From contig NZ_LYWY01000032.1 in assembly GCF_001661915.1 (NCBI RefSeq), forward strand, positions 186,001-250,000: 64,000 nt of DNA, read 5' to 3'. Both the position numbers and the translations under genes were made by a program. Source of the stretch: Croceicoccus pelagius (GTDB lineage Bacteria; Pseudomonadota; Alphaproteobacteria; Sphingomonadales; Sphingomonadaceae). The notes beneath the pieces are model-generated. The model was not told the origin of the DNA, searched no databases, and worked only from the letters and a program-made list of their open reading frames with translations. Positions 24,093 through 32,163 of the stretch are shown piece after piece; within the stretch, counting starts at the first letter, position 1; each line of letters begins with the position of its first letter.

Positions 24093-26507
24093 TCAGCGGT
24101 TGAAGGCATTCTTGGTTTTGAGGCTGGGCTTTTCCTCCCACGGCCGGTCGGGCCAGCGGTGCTTGGGATAGCGGCCCTTCATGTCCTTGGCGACATCGGC
24201 CCAGCTTCCGCGCCAGAAACCGGGCAAGTCGCGCGTCGCCTGTATCGGGCGGCCAGCAGGACTGGTGAGGTTGAGCAGCAGCGGCGTATTGCCGATCATC
24301 GGATGGCTATCCAGCCCGAACAGCGCCTGCACCCGCACTTCGACCGAAGGCGCATTCTCTCCGGCATAGTCGACGGCATGGCGCGTGCCTGCAGGGCTCT
24401 CGAATTCGCGCGGGGCCAGCGTGTCGAGCCTCTGACGCGTGTTCCAGCCGACCCGCGCCAGCAGCGCGTCGGTCAGCGGCCCCTTCGCCAGATCGAGATC
24501 GCGCCGCCCGTGCAGAAGCGGAAGCAACCATTCCTCCGCACTCTCGGCAAGCGTTTCGGGCGCAAGCTCTGCGATGCCGAGATGCGCGGCGCGGGCGATC
24601 AGCGTTTTCGGCAGAATAGCCTCGATCCGCTCGACCGCCTTTTCGAGCAGCACTCCCGCCACCGCGTCGGGATCGGGCTTCGGATCCGGCCCGCTCGCCA
24701 GCGTGATCGCGCCCAGTCGCCTTTGCAGCCGCGCCTCGACACGCCGTTCGGCAGCGTTCCAGTTCAGGACCGAGCGTCGTTCGATCCGGTCCGCGAAGGC
24801 GGCTTCGACTTCCGCCGTGGTCAGGGCCGCTGCCGCCGTGATGCGCGCGCCTTTCGCCTGACCTTGCGCATCGCCGATGGCGAGCCATTCCTCGCGCGCC
24901 AATGGCGACGCGGGATCGAGCGTGAAACCGCGCCCCGAAGCCGAAAGCCAGTTCTCGCCGCTGGCATCGCGGCGGCGCGCGACGTTTCCGGGGATCGCCT
25001 GGGCGAGGAACAGCGCAGGATTGCCGCCCGCCGCCTGGCCTGAAACCAGCTTCTCCGCGCGCTTCGCCCAGCCATCGGCAAGCCGCCGCGCCGCATCGGC
25101 CCGGCGCCCGCGTTCACCTTCGAGGCGCGAGAGGCGTTGCAACAAGTCCTCTCCCCGCCCGCCAAGGCCGCGTTCCTGCAGCAGCAGCGCCATGCGCGCG
25201 GCATCGCGGGCCTGCCCCGCCTCCGCCCCGAACAGGACCATCGCGGCATGGACCGGATCCATGGGCAGTTCCGAAAGCTTCCCGCCGAAATCGGTGATGT
25301 GGCCCGCATCGTCTAGGGCCCCCATCGCCATCAACCGTTCCCGAGCACCCGCCAGGGCCGGCGCGGGCGGAGGGTCCAGCCATGGCAGGCGTGTCGGATC
25401 GGCCTCGCCCCAACGGGCGAGCGAGAGTGTCAGCGGGGCGAGGTCGGCAGTCTCGATTTCAGGCGCGTCGAATTCGGGGCGCCCTGCGTGGGCCGCCTCT
25501 TCCCACAGGCGATAGGCAACGCCCGGCCCCTGCCGCGCGGCGCGGCCCGCTCGCTGGGCGGCGGCGGCGCGGCTGGCGCGGCGGGTGACGAGGTGGCTGG
25601 TGCCGGCGGCGATGTCGAACTCGGCGCTGCGCGAAAAGCCCGCATCGACGACGACCGACACGCCGTCCAGTGTCAGTGACGTTTCCGCGATTGCAGTGGC
25701 GAGCACGATGCGGCGGCGGCCATCGGGATTGCGCCGTATGGCCAGCCTCTGGGCAGCGGGTTCGACCTGTCCGTGAAGCGGCAGGATCGGCACATCGGGC
25801 AGGCGCTGTTCAAGCCGTTCGCGCACGCGCTCGATCTCGCCCACGCCGGGCAGGAAGGCGAGGATGTCGCCATCTTCCTCGCGCCATGCGGTCAGGACTG
25901 CGCTGGCCACTTCCTCGTCCACCCGTTTTTCCGCGCGCGCGCCGAGCCATTCGATCCGCAGCGGCCAGGCCTTTCCCTCGCTCTCGATTACCGGAGCATC
26001 GTCACCCAGAAGGCGCGAGAAACGCGCGCCGTCGATGGTCGCGCTCATGACGAGAATGCGCAGGTCTTCGCGCAGGACCGAACGGCTTTCGATGGCGAGC
26101 GCAAGGCCGAGATCGCTGTCGAGATGGCGTTCGTGCGCTTCGTCGAACAGAACTGCGCTCACGCCCGGAAGATCGGGATCGGCGACGATGCGGTTAACGA
26201 AGATGGCCTCCGTCATCACGACGATCCGCGTGTCCTTGCCGACGCGCGTGTCCATGCGGGTGGCATAGCCAATAGTCTCGCCCGCCTTTTCGCCCAGCGT
26301 TTCGGCCATGCGTTCGGCGGCGGCGCGGGCAGCGACGCGGCGGGGGCTGAGCAGGAGGACCTGCCCCTCGCACCAGTCCTCACCGATCAGCGCAGGCGCG
26401 ACGGCAGTGGTCTTGCCCGCACCGGGCGGCGCGATCAGGACAGCGCCGGTGCCCTTGCCCAGCGCGGCGAGAAGGTCGGGAAGGACGGCTTCGACCGGAA
26501 GGGTCAT
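24093..26507 (-). CDS. hrpB: ATP-dependent helicase HrpB
   Basis: The product is 804 residues, the usual HrpB length. The N-terminal superfamily 2 core has Walker A APPGAGKT (26-33), motif II DEAH (122-125), MSAT, and the late motif QRAGRAARQGPGVAYRLW. The HA2 domain follows, and the C-terminal HrpB domain ends near PKHRWPDRPWEEKP, diagnostic of the family. DEAH-box RNA helicase activity is assumed; its cellular role is poorly known. It is 13 bases downstream of the polyprenyl synthase stop on the opposite reading of the shared gap (both minus strand). Confidence 0.94.
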   Translation of the reverse strand: MTLPVEAVLPDLLAALGKGTGAVLIAPPGAGKTTAVAPALIGEDWCEGQVLLLSPRRVAARAAAERMAETLGEKAGETIGYATRMDTRVGKDTRIVVMTEAIFVNRIVADPDLPGVSAVLFDEAHERHLDSDLGLALAIESRSVLREDLRILVMSATIDGARFSRLLGDDAPVIESEGKAWPLRIEWLGARAEKRVDEEVASAVLTAWREEDGDILAFLPGVGEIERVRERLEQRLPDVPILPLHGQVEPAAQRLAIRRNPDGRRRIVLATAIAETSLTLDGVSVVVDAGFSRSAEFDIAAGTSHLVTRRASRAAAAQRAGRAARQGPGVAYRLWEEAAHAGRPEFDAPEIETADLAPLTLSLARWGEADPTRLPWLDPPPAPALAGARERLMAMGALDDAGHITDFGGKLSELPMDPVHAAMVLFGAEAGQARDAARMALLLQERGLGGRGEDLLQRLSRLEGERGRRADAARRLADGWAKRAEKLVSGQAAGGNPALFLAQAIPGNVARRRDASGENWLSASGRGFTLDPASPLAREEWLAIGDAQGQAKGARITAAAALTTAEVEAAFADRIERRSVLNWNAAERRVEARLQRRLGAITLASGPDPKPDPDAVAGVLLEKAVERIEAILPKTLIARAAHLGIAELAPETLAESAEEWLLPLLHGRRDLDLAKGPLTDALLARVGWNTRQRLDTLAPREFESPAGTRHAVDYAGENAPSVEVRVQALFGLDSHPMIGNTPLLLNLTSPAGRPIQATRDLPGFWRGSWADVAKDMKGRYPKHRWPDRPWEEKPSLKTKNAFNR

Positions 26508-26520
26508 GGACCCGGCCGGA

Positions 26521-27510
26521 TCAGAAGCGGCGGGAAACCGCGAACTGCGCCGCTTCGATCATCGCGGCGCGAGCCTCGTTCGCCGGAAAGCCGGAGATCG
26601 AATCGATGGCGCGGTTGGCAAAGTGCTTCGCCCGTTCGCGCGTGTCTGCCACGGTGCCGTGCTTCGCGATCAGCGACGTGGCGTGGGCCAGATCCTCGTC
26701 CGAGGTGCGGCGCCCCTGCATCGCGTCCTGCCAGAACTGGCGTTCCTCGGCACTGCCGCGCGCATAGGCGAGGATGACAGGCAGCGTCATCTTGCCGTCG
26801 CGGAAGTCGTCGCCCTTGTCCTTGCCGCTTTCGGTAACTTCGGAATCATAGTCGATGGCATCGTCGACAAGCTGGAAGGCGATTCCGAGGTTGCGACCGT
26901 AATCGTCCAGTTTCTGTTCAATCGCCGGATCGCGCTCGGCGACGACCGCAGATATGCGGCAGGCGGCGGCGAACAGCGCGGCGGTCTTGGCGCCGATGAT
27001 CGACAGGTACTGGTCCTCGCTCGTTTCGACGCGGCGCTGGGCCGTCAACTGATCGACCTCGCCCTCGGCGATAATCGCGCTGGCGCCCGACAGGATCTTC
27101 AGGACCTTAAGGCTGCCGTCCTCGACCATCAGCTCGAAAGAACGGCTGAACAGGAAGTCGCCGACCAGAACGGCCGCAGGATTGCCGAAAATGATGTTCG
27201 CGGCCTGCTTGCCGCGGCGCATGTCCGAACCGTCGACGACGTCGTCGTGCAGCAGCGTGGCCGTGTGGATGAACTCTACCGCAGCCGCGAGCTTGTGATG
27301 ACGATTGCCTTCATATTCGAGCAGCGCCGCGCTGGCCAAGGTCAGCATCGGGCGCATCCGCTTGCCGCCGCCGGCGATCAGGTGTCCGGCAAGTGCCGGG
27401 ATCAAAGGGATTTTCGACTGCATGCGATCGAGGATGATCTGGTTCACGCAGTTCATGCCGTCCGCCGTCAGGGCCAGGACAGGTGCCAGCGAAGGCTCGC
27501 TACGGGGCAT
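26521..27510 (-). CDS. ispB: Polyprenyl (octaprenyl/decaprenyl) diphosphate synthase
   Basis: The product is 329 residues from the ATG at 27510; in-frame GTG at 27531 and an upstream start at 27597 are alternatives. The two aspartate-rich motifs of trans-prenyltransferases are clear: DDVVDGSD in the first and LVDDAIDYDSE in the second. GGGKRMRPML binds isopentenyl diphosphate. The enzyme chains isoprene units to make the ubiquinone side chain, decaprenyl in most sphingomonads; chain length cannot be read reliably from sequence. It is divergent from the chorismate mutase gene, which also feeds aromatic and quinone precursors. Confidence 0.9.
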   Translation of the reverse strand: MPRSEPSLAPVLALTADGMNCVNQIILDRMQSKIPLIPALAGHLIAGGGKRMRPMLTLASAALLEYEGNRHHKLAAAVEFIHTATLLHDDVVDGSDMRRGKQAANIIFGNPAAVLVGDFLFSRSFELMVEDGSLKVLKILSGASAIIAEGEVDQLTAQRRVETSEDQYLSIIGAKTAALFAAACRISAVVAERDPAIEQKLDDYGRNLGIAFQLVDDAIDYDSEVTESGKDKGDDFRDGKMTLPVILAYARGSAEERQFWQDAMQGRRTSDEDLAHATSLIAKHGTVADTRERAKHFANRAIDSISGFPANEARAAMIEAAQFAVSRRF

Positions 27511-27671
27511 CGTATGTACGGTCGCACTCACGGGCGTCCGTTTGGGCGCTGCAGCGCGGAATGGCAAGAGCTTTGGGCCAGATCCGTTGTGTGCCACAGC
27601 GTTTCGCCCGTTGTGCCTTGCACCGTTTTGTTTTGCCTCTGACCGCTACGCTTTGCTAGGGGCCTGCCCCC

Positions 27672-27980
27672 ATGAGCGGATCGAACGAACAGCAAGGCGC
27701 GCCGGACAAGGTCCTGGCCGGTTTTCGCAAGAGCATCGACAATATCGATGCCGCGCTGGTCCACATCCTTGCCGAACGCTTCCGCATCACCAAGGCCGTG
27801 GGCGAATACAAGGCGCAGACCGAACTGCCGCCTGCCGATCCCGACCGCGAGAAGAACCAGATCGCCCGCCTGCGCAAGCTGGCAGAGGACGCCGATCTTG
27901 ATCCGGAATTCTCGGAGAAGTTCCTGCGCTTCATCATCGATGAAGTCATCCGCCACCATGAAAAAGCACGCGGTCAGTAA
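27672..27980 (+). CDS. aroQ: Chorismate mutase, AroQ class
   Basis: The product is 102 residues, a stand-alone all-helical AroQ domain. The key pattern is visible: FRKSIDNIDAALVHILAERF (first helix with the active-site Arg), then KAVGEYKAQ, D-REKNQIARLRKLAED and the last helix FLRFIIDEVIRHH. It converts chorismate to prephenate for phenylalanine and tyrosine synthesis. It has no signal peptide, so it is cytosolic. It is convergent with the PilZ gene 30 bp downstream. Confidence 0.93.
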   Translation: MSGSNEQQGAPDKVLAGFRKSIDNIDAALVHILAERFRITKAVGEYKAQTELPPADPDREKNQIARLRKLAEDADLDPEFSEKFLRFIIDEVIRHHEKARGQ

Positions 27981-28010
27981 CTTCGGCAGGCTGGGCGAAA
28001 GCCGCCAAGA

Positions 28011-28460
28011 TCAGCCGTTCAGGACGGCCTGAACGCTGTAGAAAATTACCACTACTAAGGCGAGAAACAGGCACAACGCGACGAGCGAGCGCGTGTCGTC
28101 GCGTTCGCTGCGCACTTCGCGAATCGGACGACGTTGCACTTCGACCGGACGGGTCTGCATCGACCGGGTCCGGCGCGCGGCATCGTCCACCACCGACACC
28201 GGGATCGGTGCGAAGAAGCGGCAACCGTATTCGTCGGCGTCATGCCACATGACTTCGGCTGACGTCGAACCGATCGTCGGCAGGTCCACCTGAACCGTAT
28301 CGCCAACGCGCAACGCGCGCGGGCTGGAAAGCATCATTCCGGAAGTCGAGAGGTTGATGAGCGTAAGCGGGTAGTCCCCGACCGCATCATGCGTGACGAG
28401 GCGGACTGAAACGCGGTCAGCGCGACGTTGTTCGTCAAGCTTCGCCATTGCCATGCCCAT
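28011..28460 (-). CDS. PilZ domain protein with C-terminal membrane anchor
   Basis: The product is 149 residues. The PilZ c-di-GMP-binding signatures are present: RRADR near residue 11 and NLSTSGMML near residue 37, followed by GDTVQVDLP and WHDADEYGCRF. A linker of about 40 residues leads to one C-terminal membrane segment (LVALCLFLALVVVIFYSV). The protein would sense c-di-GMP at the inner membrane. The partner is unknown; no motility or cellulose gene is adjacent. Confidence 0.88.
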   Translation of the reverse strand: MGMAMAKLDEQRRADRVSVRLVTHDAVGDYPLTLINLSTSGMMLSSPRALRVGDTVQVDLPTIGSTSAEVMWHDADEYGCRFFAPIPVSVVDDAARRTRSMQTRPVEVQRRPIREVRSERDDTRSLVALCLFLALVVVIFYSVQAVLNG

Positions 28461-28548
28461 CGGTTCAACCCCTGTATCTTAGCGGTTCGTCGCAGACATT
28501 TCTATCGTGGAAACAGTTAACGAGGTGTTGAGACCTCGCTTTCCCACC

Positions 28549-30090
28549 TCATTTGTCATTGATTAGAGCGCGCGGCAGGCGAAGTTCGACAAGAAGTCCG
28601 CCCAGATCCTCGCTTTCGCCCAGCGCGACGGTACCGCCGTATATCTCGACGACGTCGCGAACGATCGCAAGGCCGAGCCCCGTGCCTGGTTTTCCGGTAT
28701 CGAGTCGCGCGCCGCGATCGAAGATGCGCTGGCGATCCGCCTCGGGGATGCCGCGGCCGTCATCCTCGATCCAGACGACGCAAGTGCGGGCATTGTCTGG
28801 TTCGGCGTCGACCGTCACGAAGACACTGCCGCCGCCGTACTTGGCCGCGTTTTCGATACAGTTGCCAAGGATCTCGTCGAGGTCCTGCCGTTCGATCGAG
28901 ACGATCGTCTCCCCTTCCGCGCCGCCTGCTATATCGAAGCGGACGTGCTGGTAGAGGCGCGACACCGCACGCTCGACCGCTTCTGCCGCTTCGCGCACGT
29001 CGGCGCGGGCAAGACCCGTGGCGCGGCGGCCTACGGCCCGGGCGCGGGCAAGGTGGTGGTCGACCTGCCGCCGCATCGTTGCCGCCTCGCGCTGGACCAG
29101 TTCGTCGAGATCGGGCGCGTGCGCGGCGGCGGCATTATTGAGAACCGTGAGCGGCGTCTTCAATGCGTGCGCGAGATTGCCGGCATGGGCGCGGGCTTCC
29201 TCGGCCTGACGCTCCGAATGGGCGAGGAGCGCGTTCAGTTCTTCCACCATCGGCTGAACCTCCAGCGGCAAGGGTTCGGTCACGCGGCTTTCACCCGTCA
29301 CGCGGATGCGCTGGATCGCGCGCCGCACACCGCGCAGCGGCGATAGGCCGAGCCACGTCTGGAGCCCTGCCATCATGATCAGGCCGCCCGCCAGCACGAT
29401 GAAACTGTAGAACAGGATCGACCGGAATCGCGCGATCTGGGCGTTCAATTCCTCACGGCTGGCAGCGACGACGAACCACCATGTCGTATCGCTGCCGGGC
29501 AGCATGATCGGCCGCTGCATCACGCGCAGCGGTTCGCCGGTGAACTGGACGCTGTCGAAGACCATCGGTTCGAGGTGACCGCTGGGGCGCACTTCGAGCG
29601 TTCGGTCCCATAGCGAGCGCGAGGGGAAATCCTCGTGCCCCTCACCCGTGATCTGCCAATAAAGTCCCGAGTTCGGTTCGAGGAAACGCTGGTCGCCCAG
29701 CGGGCGCGAGAAGAAGACCTCGCCGTCCGGGCCGATTTCCGCCGAGGCGACCATCGCCGTAAGCATGTATTCGAGCTGTTCGTCGAAGTTGCGGGTGATG
29801 AGACCCGAGAGCGTTCGATCAAGCGCCACGCCGCCGATCAGGAGCAGGAACACGATCCAGCCGATCGCGATCAGCATCATGCGCCGTGACAGCGATCCGG
29901 TGTGCCCTGCATTCAGGATACGCTCCGGCCGTACCAGTCGCCGCGCGACCTTCAGGCGGTACTTGCCTACGGCAGAACCCGGGCCCGATTCCCCCGCTGC
30001 CGAAGACGGCGCACCAGCGCCGCCCTCGCCTGGCAGGCGATCAGCCGCGGGGCTGGTCGGCGGGATCGTCGAGGCTGTATCCGAGGCCAC
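28549..30090 (-). CDS. Sensor histidine kinase, PhoQ-like
   Basis: The product is 513 residues with a GTG start lying 50 bases inside the end of the response-regulator gene. An unusual Gly/Pro/Ser-rich cytoplasmic N-terminus of about 70 residues precedes membrane segment 1 (about 71-90), a periplasmic sensor of about 130 residues, membrane segment 2 (about 226-248) and a HAMP domain. The H-box is HALKTPL (H308). The ATPase domain has NCIENAAKYG, EDDGRGI and GTGLGLAIV. It autophosphorylates and passes phosphate to the partner at 30041-30718. The HALKTPL form is typical of PhoQ-type kinases. The ligand is unknown. Confidence 0.9.
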   Translation of the reverse strand: MASDTASTIPPTSPAADRLPGEGGAGAPSSAAGESGPGSAVGKYRLKVARRLVRPERILNAGHTGSLSRRMMLIAIGWIVFLLLIGGVALDRTLSGLITRNFDEQLEYMLTAMVASAEIGPDGEVFFSRPLGDQRFLEPNSGLYWQITGEGHEDFPSRSLWDRTLEVRPSGHLEPMVFDSVQFTGEPLRVMQRPIMLPGSDTTWWFVVAASREELNAQIARFRSILFYSFIVLAGGLIMMAGLQTWLGLSPLRGVRRAIQRIRVTGESRVTEPLPLEVQPMVEELNALLAHSERQAEEARAHAGNLAHALKTPLTVLNNAAAAHAPDLDELVQREAATMRRQVDHHLARARAVGRRATGLARADVREAAEAVERAVSRLYQHVRFDIAGGAEGETIVSIERQDLDEILGNCIENAAKYGGGSVFVTVDAEPDNARTCVVWIEDDGRGIPEADRQRIFDRGARLDTGKPGTGLGLAIVRDVVEIYGGTVALGESEDLGGLLVELRLPRALINDK

Positions 30091-30718
30091 GTATCGTCGT
30101 AATCACGTCGGCACCCAACTTTTTGCGGATGCGGGTGACGAACACCTCGATGGTGTTCGAATCGCGATCGAAATCCTGGTCGTAGATGTGTTCGATCAAT
30201 TCGGTCCGGCTGACCACCTTGCCCTTGTGGTGCATCAGGTAGCTCAGCAGCTTGTATTCCTGTGCCGTCAGCTTGACCGGCTCTCCCTTCAACGTGACGC
30301 GGCCCGAGCGCGTATCGAGCCGCACGTCGCCTGCGGTCAGCTCGCTACTGGCGTTGCCGGTCGCACGGCGGATCAGCGCGCGCAGGCGGGCGATCAGTTC
30401 CTCGGTCTGGAAAGGCTTTGCCAGATAGTCATCGGCCCCGGCATCGAGGCCCGCGACCTTGTCCGACCAGCTGTCACGCGCGGTCAGCACCAGCACCGGA
30501 AAATTACGCCCCTCGCGCCGCCACATGCCCAGTACGGTCAAACCGTCGATCTCGGGCAGGCCGAGGTCGAGCACCACGGCGTCATATTCTTCCGTCGAAC
30601 CCATGAAGTGACCGTCCTCACCGTCGACGGACAGGTCGACGGCATAGCCGTTCTGCTCCAGCGTGGTCTTGAGCTGGTTGCCCAGGGTGGGCTCGTCTTC
30701 GACGATCAGGATACGCAT
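30041..30718 (-). CDS. OmpR-family response regulator
   Basis: The product is 225 residues. The receiver domain (1-115) has acidic residues in VEDEP, the phosphoacceptor D51 in VVLDLGLPEIDG, a switch Thr in LTARDSW and Lys in YLAKPF. The winged-helix output domain (about 125-220) includes LTAQEYKLLSYLMHHKGKVVSR and VTRIRKKLGAD. It is a DNA-binding transcription factor activated by the kinase encoded next to it. A PepSY-domain protein is encoded just upstream on the same strand. PhoP-type regulators are often arranged so in alphaproteobacteria. Confidence 0.94.
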   Translation of the reverse strand: MRILIVEDEPTLGNQLKTTLEQNGYAVDLSVDGEDGHFMGSTEEYDAVVLDLGLPEIDGLTVLGMWRREGRNFPVLVLTARDSWSDKVAGLDAGADDYLAKPFQTEELIARLRALIRRATGNASSELTAGDVRLDTRSGRVTLKGEPVKLTAQEYKLLSYLMHHKGKVVSRTELIEHIYDQDFDRDSNTIEVFVTRIRKKLGADVITTIRGLGYSLDDPADQPRG

Positions 30719-30824
30719 GTGCTCTCCGCATCAACGGGCATAGTGCCCCGCTTGTTCATGTAGATGAACAGATGGGAGCAAGAAAAGGTCCGCGCAAGAT
30801 GAACGGATTTGGATTCGAGCAGGC

Positions 30825-30855
30825 GAAAAGAAAGGGGCACGCCCAGGCGGCCCCT
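30825..30855 (-). terminator. Terminator downstream of the PepSY gene
   Basis: On the minus strand GGGGC (30854-30850) pairs with GCCCC (30838-30834) around an 11-base loop and is followed by CTTTCTTTTC. It lies at the stop of the PepSY gene and would separate its transcript from the response regulator downstream. Confidence 0.6.
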
Positions 30856-31163
30856 CACTTCATGACGTTGATGATGCGGCCCGTCCGTGCGTCCACGTCG
30901 ACAAAAACGACGCGGCCGTCCTTGATGAACTTCAGGCGGTAGGTGTTAGCCACGAACTCGTCCATGCCGAGATAGTCCATGCCGCGCATCTGCGGCAGGA
31001 CCCGGTTCTCGATCTGGCGAAGCGTCTGGACGTTGCCCGCACGCAGTTCGCGGCGCGCCTCACCCTGCCCGTCCCGGCGACCCTGCGCCGACGCCGGGAC
31101 CACCATGGCAAGACATGAAAGCGAGGCCAGCGAGAGCCCGACAAGGCGTGTGAAACGGTTCAT
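30855..31163 (-). CDS. Secreted PepSY-like protein
   Basis: The product is 102 residues from the ATG at 31163; the frame is open 36 bases further upstream. A Sec signal ends at VPASAQG. The mature protein has a helical part (TLRQIENRVLPQM) and the C-terminal PepSY-type strand pattern YRLKFIKDGRVVFVDVDARTGRII. Small periplasmic PepSY proteins are commonly encoded beside PhoP/PhoQ-like systems and may modulate the sensor or inhibit peptidases. The coupling to the adjacent kinase is inferred. Confidence 0.8.
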   Translation of the reverse strand: MNRFTRLVGLSLASLSCLAMVVPASAQGRRDGQGEARRELRAGNVQTLRQIENRVLPQMRGMDYLGMDEFVANTYRLKFIKDGRVVFVDVDARTGRIINVMK

Positions 31164-31257
31164 CGTGGGCACTGTGCCTATCCCCATGGCATTGAACAAG
31201 GCGTGAATGTGGTATTCGTGCTGCGGAAAGCAGGGAAGTGTTGCCGCTTGGCGACAG

Positions 31258-31992
31258 TCACTTCACCAGTTCGAACTTCATCGTCAGGCCCACGGTCGTC
31301 GCCACCTGTCCGGGCCGGGTCGGCGTCATCGGCGGGGGCGGCGGCGCGGACGCGGTCTGGATCGCCATCGCCCGCTCGTACATCGGCTGGGAGTAGCCCA
31401 TCGATTCCTCGATCGCGAGCAGGCGGATGTCGCTGTAACCGGCCATACGCGCATATTCGCGGGCCTGCGCCATCGCGGTATCGAACGCGCCCTTGCGCGC
31501 CTCTGCCTTGCGCGATGTATCGTCGATAACGCCCCACGTAGGACCGTTGAGGTTGTTCGCGCCCGATGCAACGAGAGCGTCGAGCACCGGCCCCACCCGC
31601 TCCAGATCGCGCAGTTCGATGCTGACCGTATTTGTCGCATCGTAGCCAAGGAAGCGCGGCTGCTGCGAGGCGTTGTTGTACTGGTACTGCGGGTTCAGCG
31701 TGATGCCGCTGGTCTGGACCCGGCTGTCCGGCACGCCCAACGCCTTCAGCTTCTTCAGCACCGCGTCCATCTGGGCAGCATTCGCCTGCATCGCGGCAAC
31801 CGCGGTCTGGGCGCGTGTCGTTACCCCTGCGCCAACCATCGCCTTGTCCGGATCGCCCACGACCTGCTGGCTCACCTGCAGTTCGACGACGGGGCCGGTC
31901 GCCTCGATATCGACTTCGGCGGCAAGTGCGGGGGTTGCTGCCATTGCCACAGCGGCAAGAGCGACGGATGGCATGGTGATAATATCGCGCAT
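31258..31992 (-). CDS. SIMPL domain (DUF541) periplasmic protein
   Basis: The product is 244 residues. A signal peptide ends near TPALAAE. The SIMPL/DUF541 domain covers almost all of the mature protein, with the characteristic VGAGVTTRAQTAVAAMQANAA segment, VQTSGITLNPQY, and ARKGAFDTAMAQAREYARMAG. The family forms oligomeric periplasmic or outer-membrane proteins of uncertain role, linked to oxidative stress in some species. It is a single gene, reading in the same direction as the PepSY gene. Confidence 0.9.
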   Translation of the reverse strand: MRDIITMPSVALAAVAMAATPALAAEVDIEATGPVVELQVSQQVVGDPDKAMVGAGVTTRAQTAVAAMQANAAQMDAVLKKLKALGVPDSRVQTSGITLNPQYQYNNASQQPRFLGYDATNTVSIELRDLERVGPVLDALVASGANNLNGPTWGVIDDTSRKAEARKGAFDTAMAQAREYARMAGYSDIRLLAIEESMGYSQPMYERAMAIQTASAPPPPPMTPTRPGQVATTVGLTMKFELVK

Positions 31993-32163
31993 GGGGTTAC
32001 TCCTCTAATCCCTTCCCATCTCAACCCGCCCCGAATGCCGCTTGTTCCCTGAACCATCGCTTGCGGCCTCGTTCACCCGCCGCGAACTTTCGATGCCGCG
32101 ATTTCGCAAGGCGCCGGATGAAGGCTTTCATCCCGCTCGAAATCGCTTTAGTCGCCACGCAAC

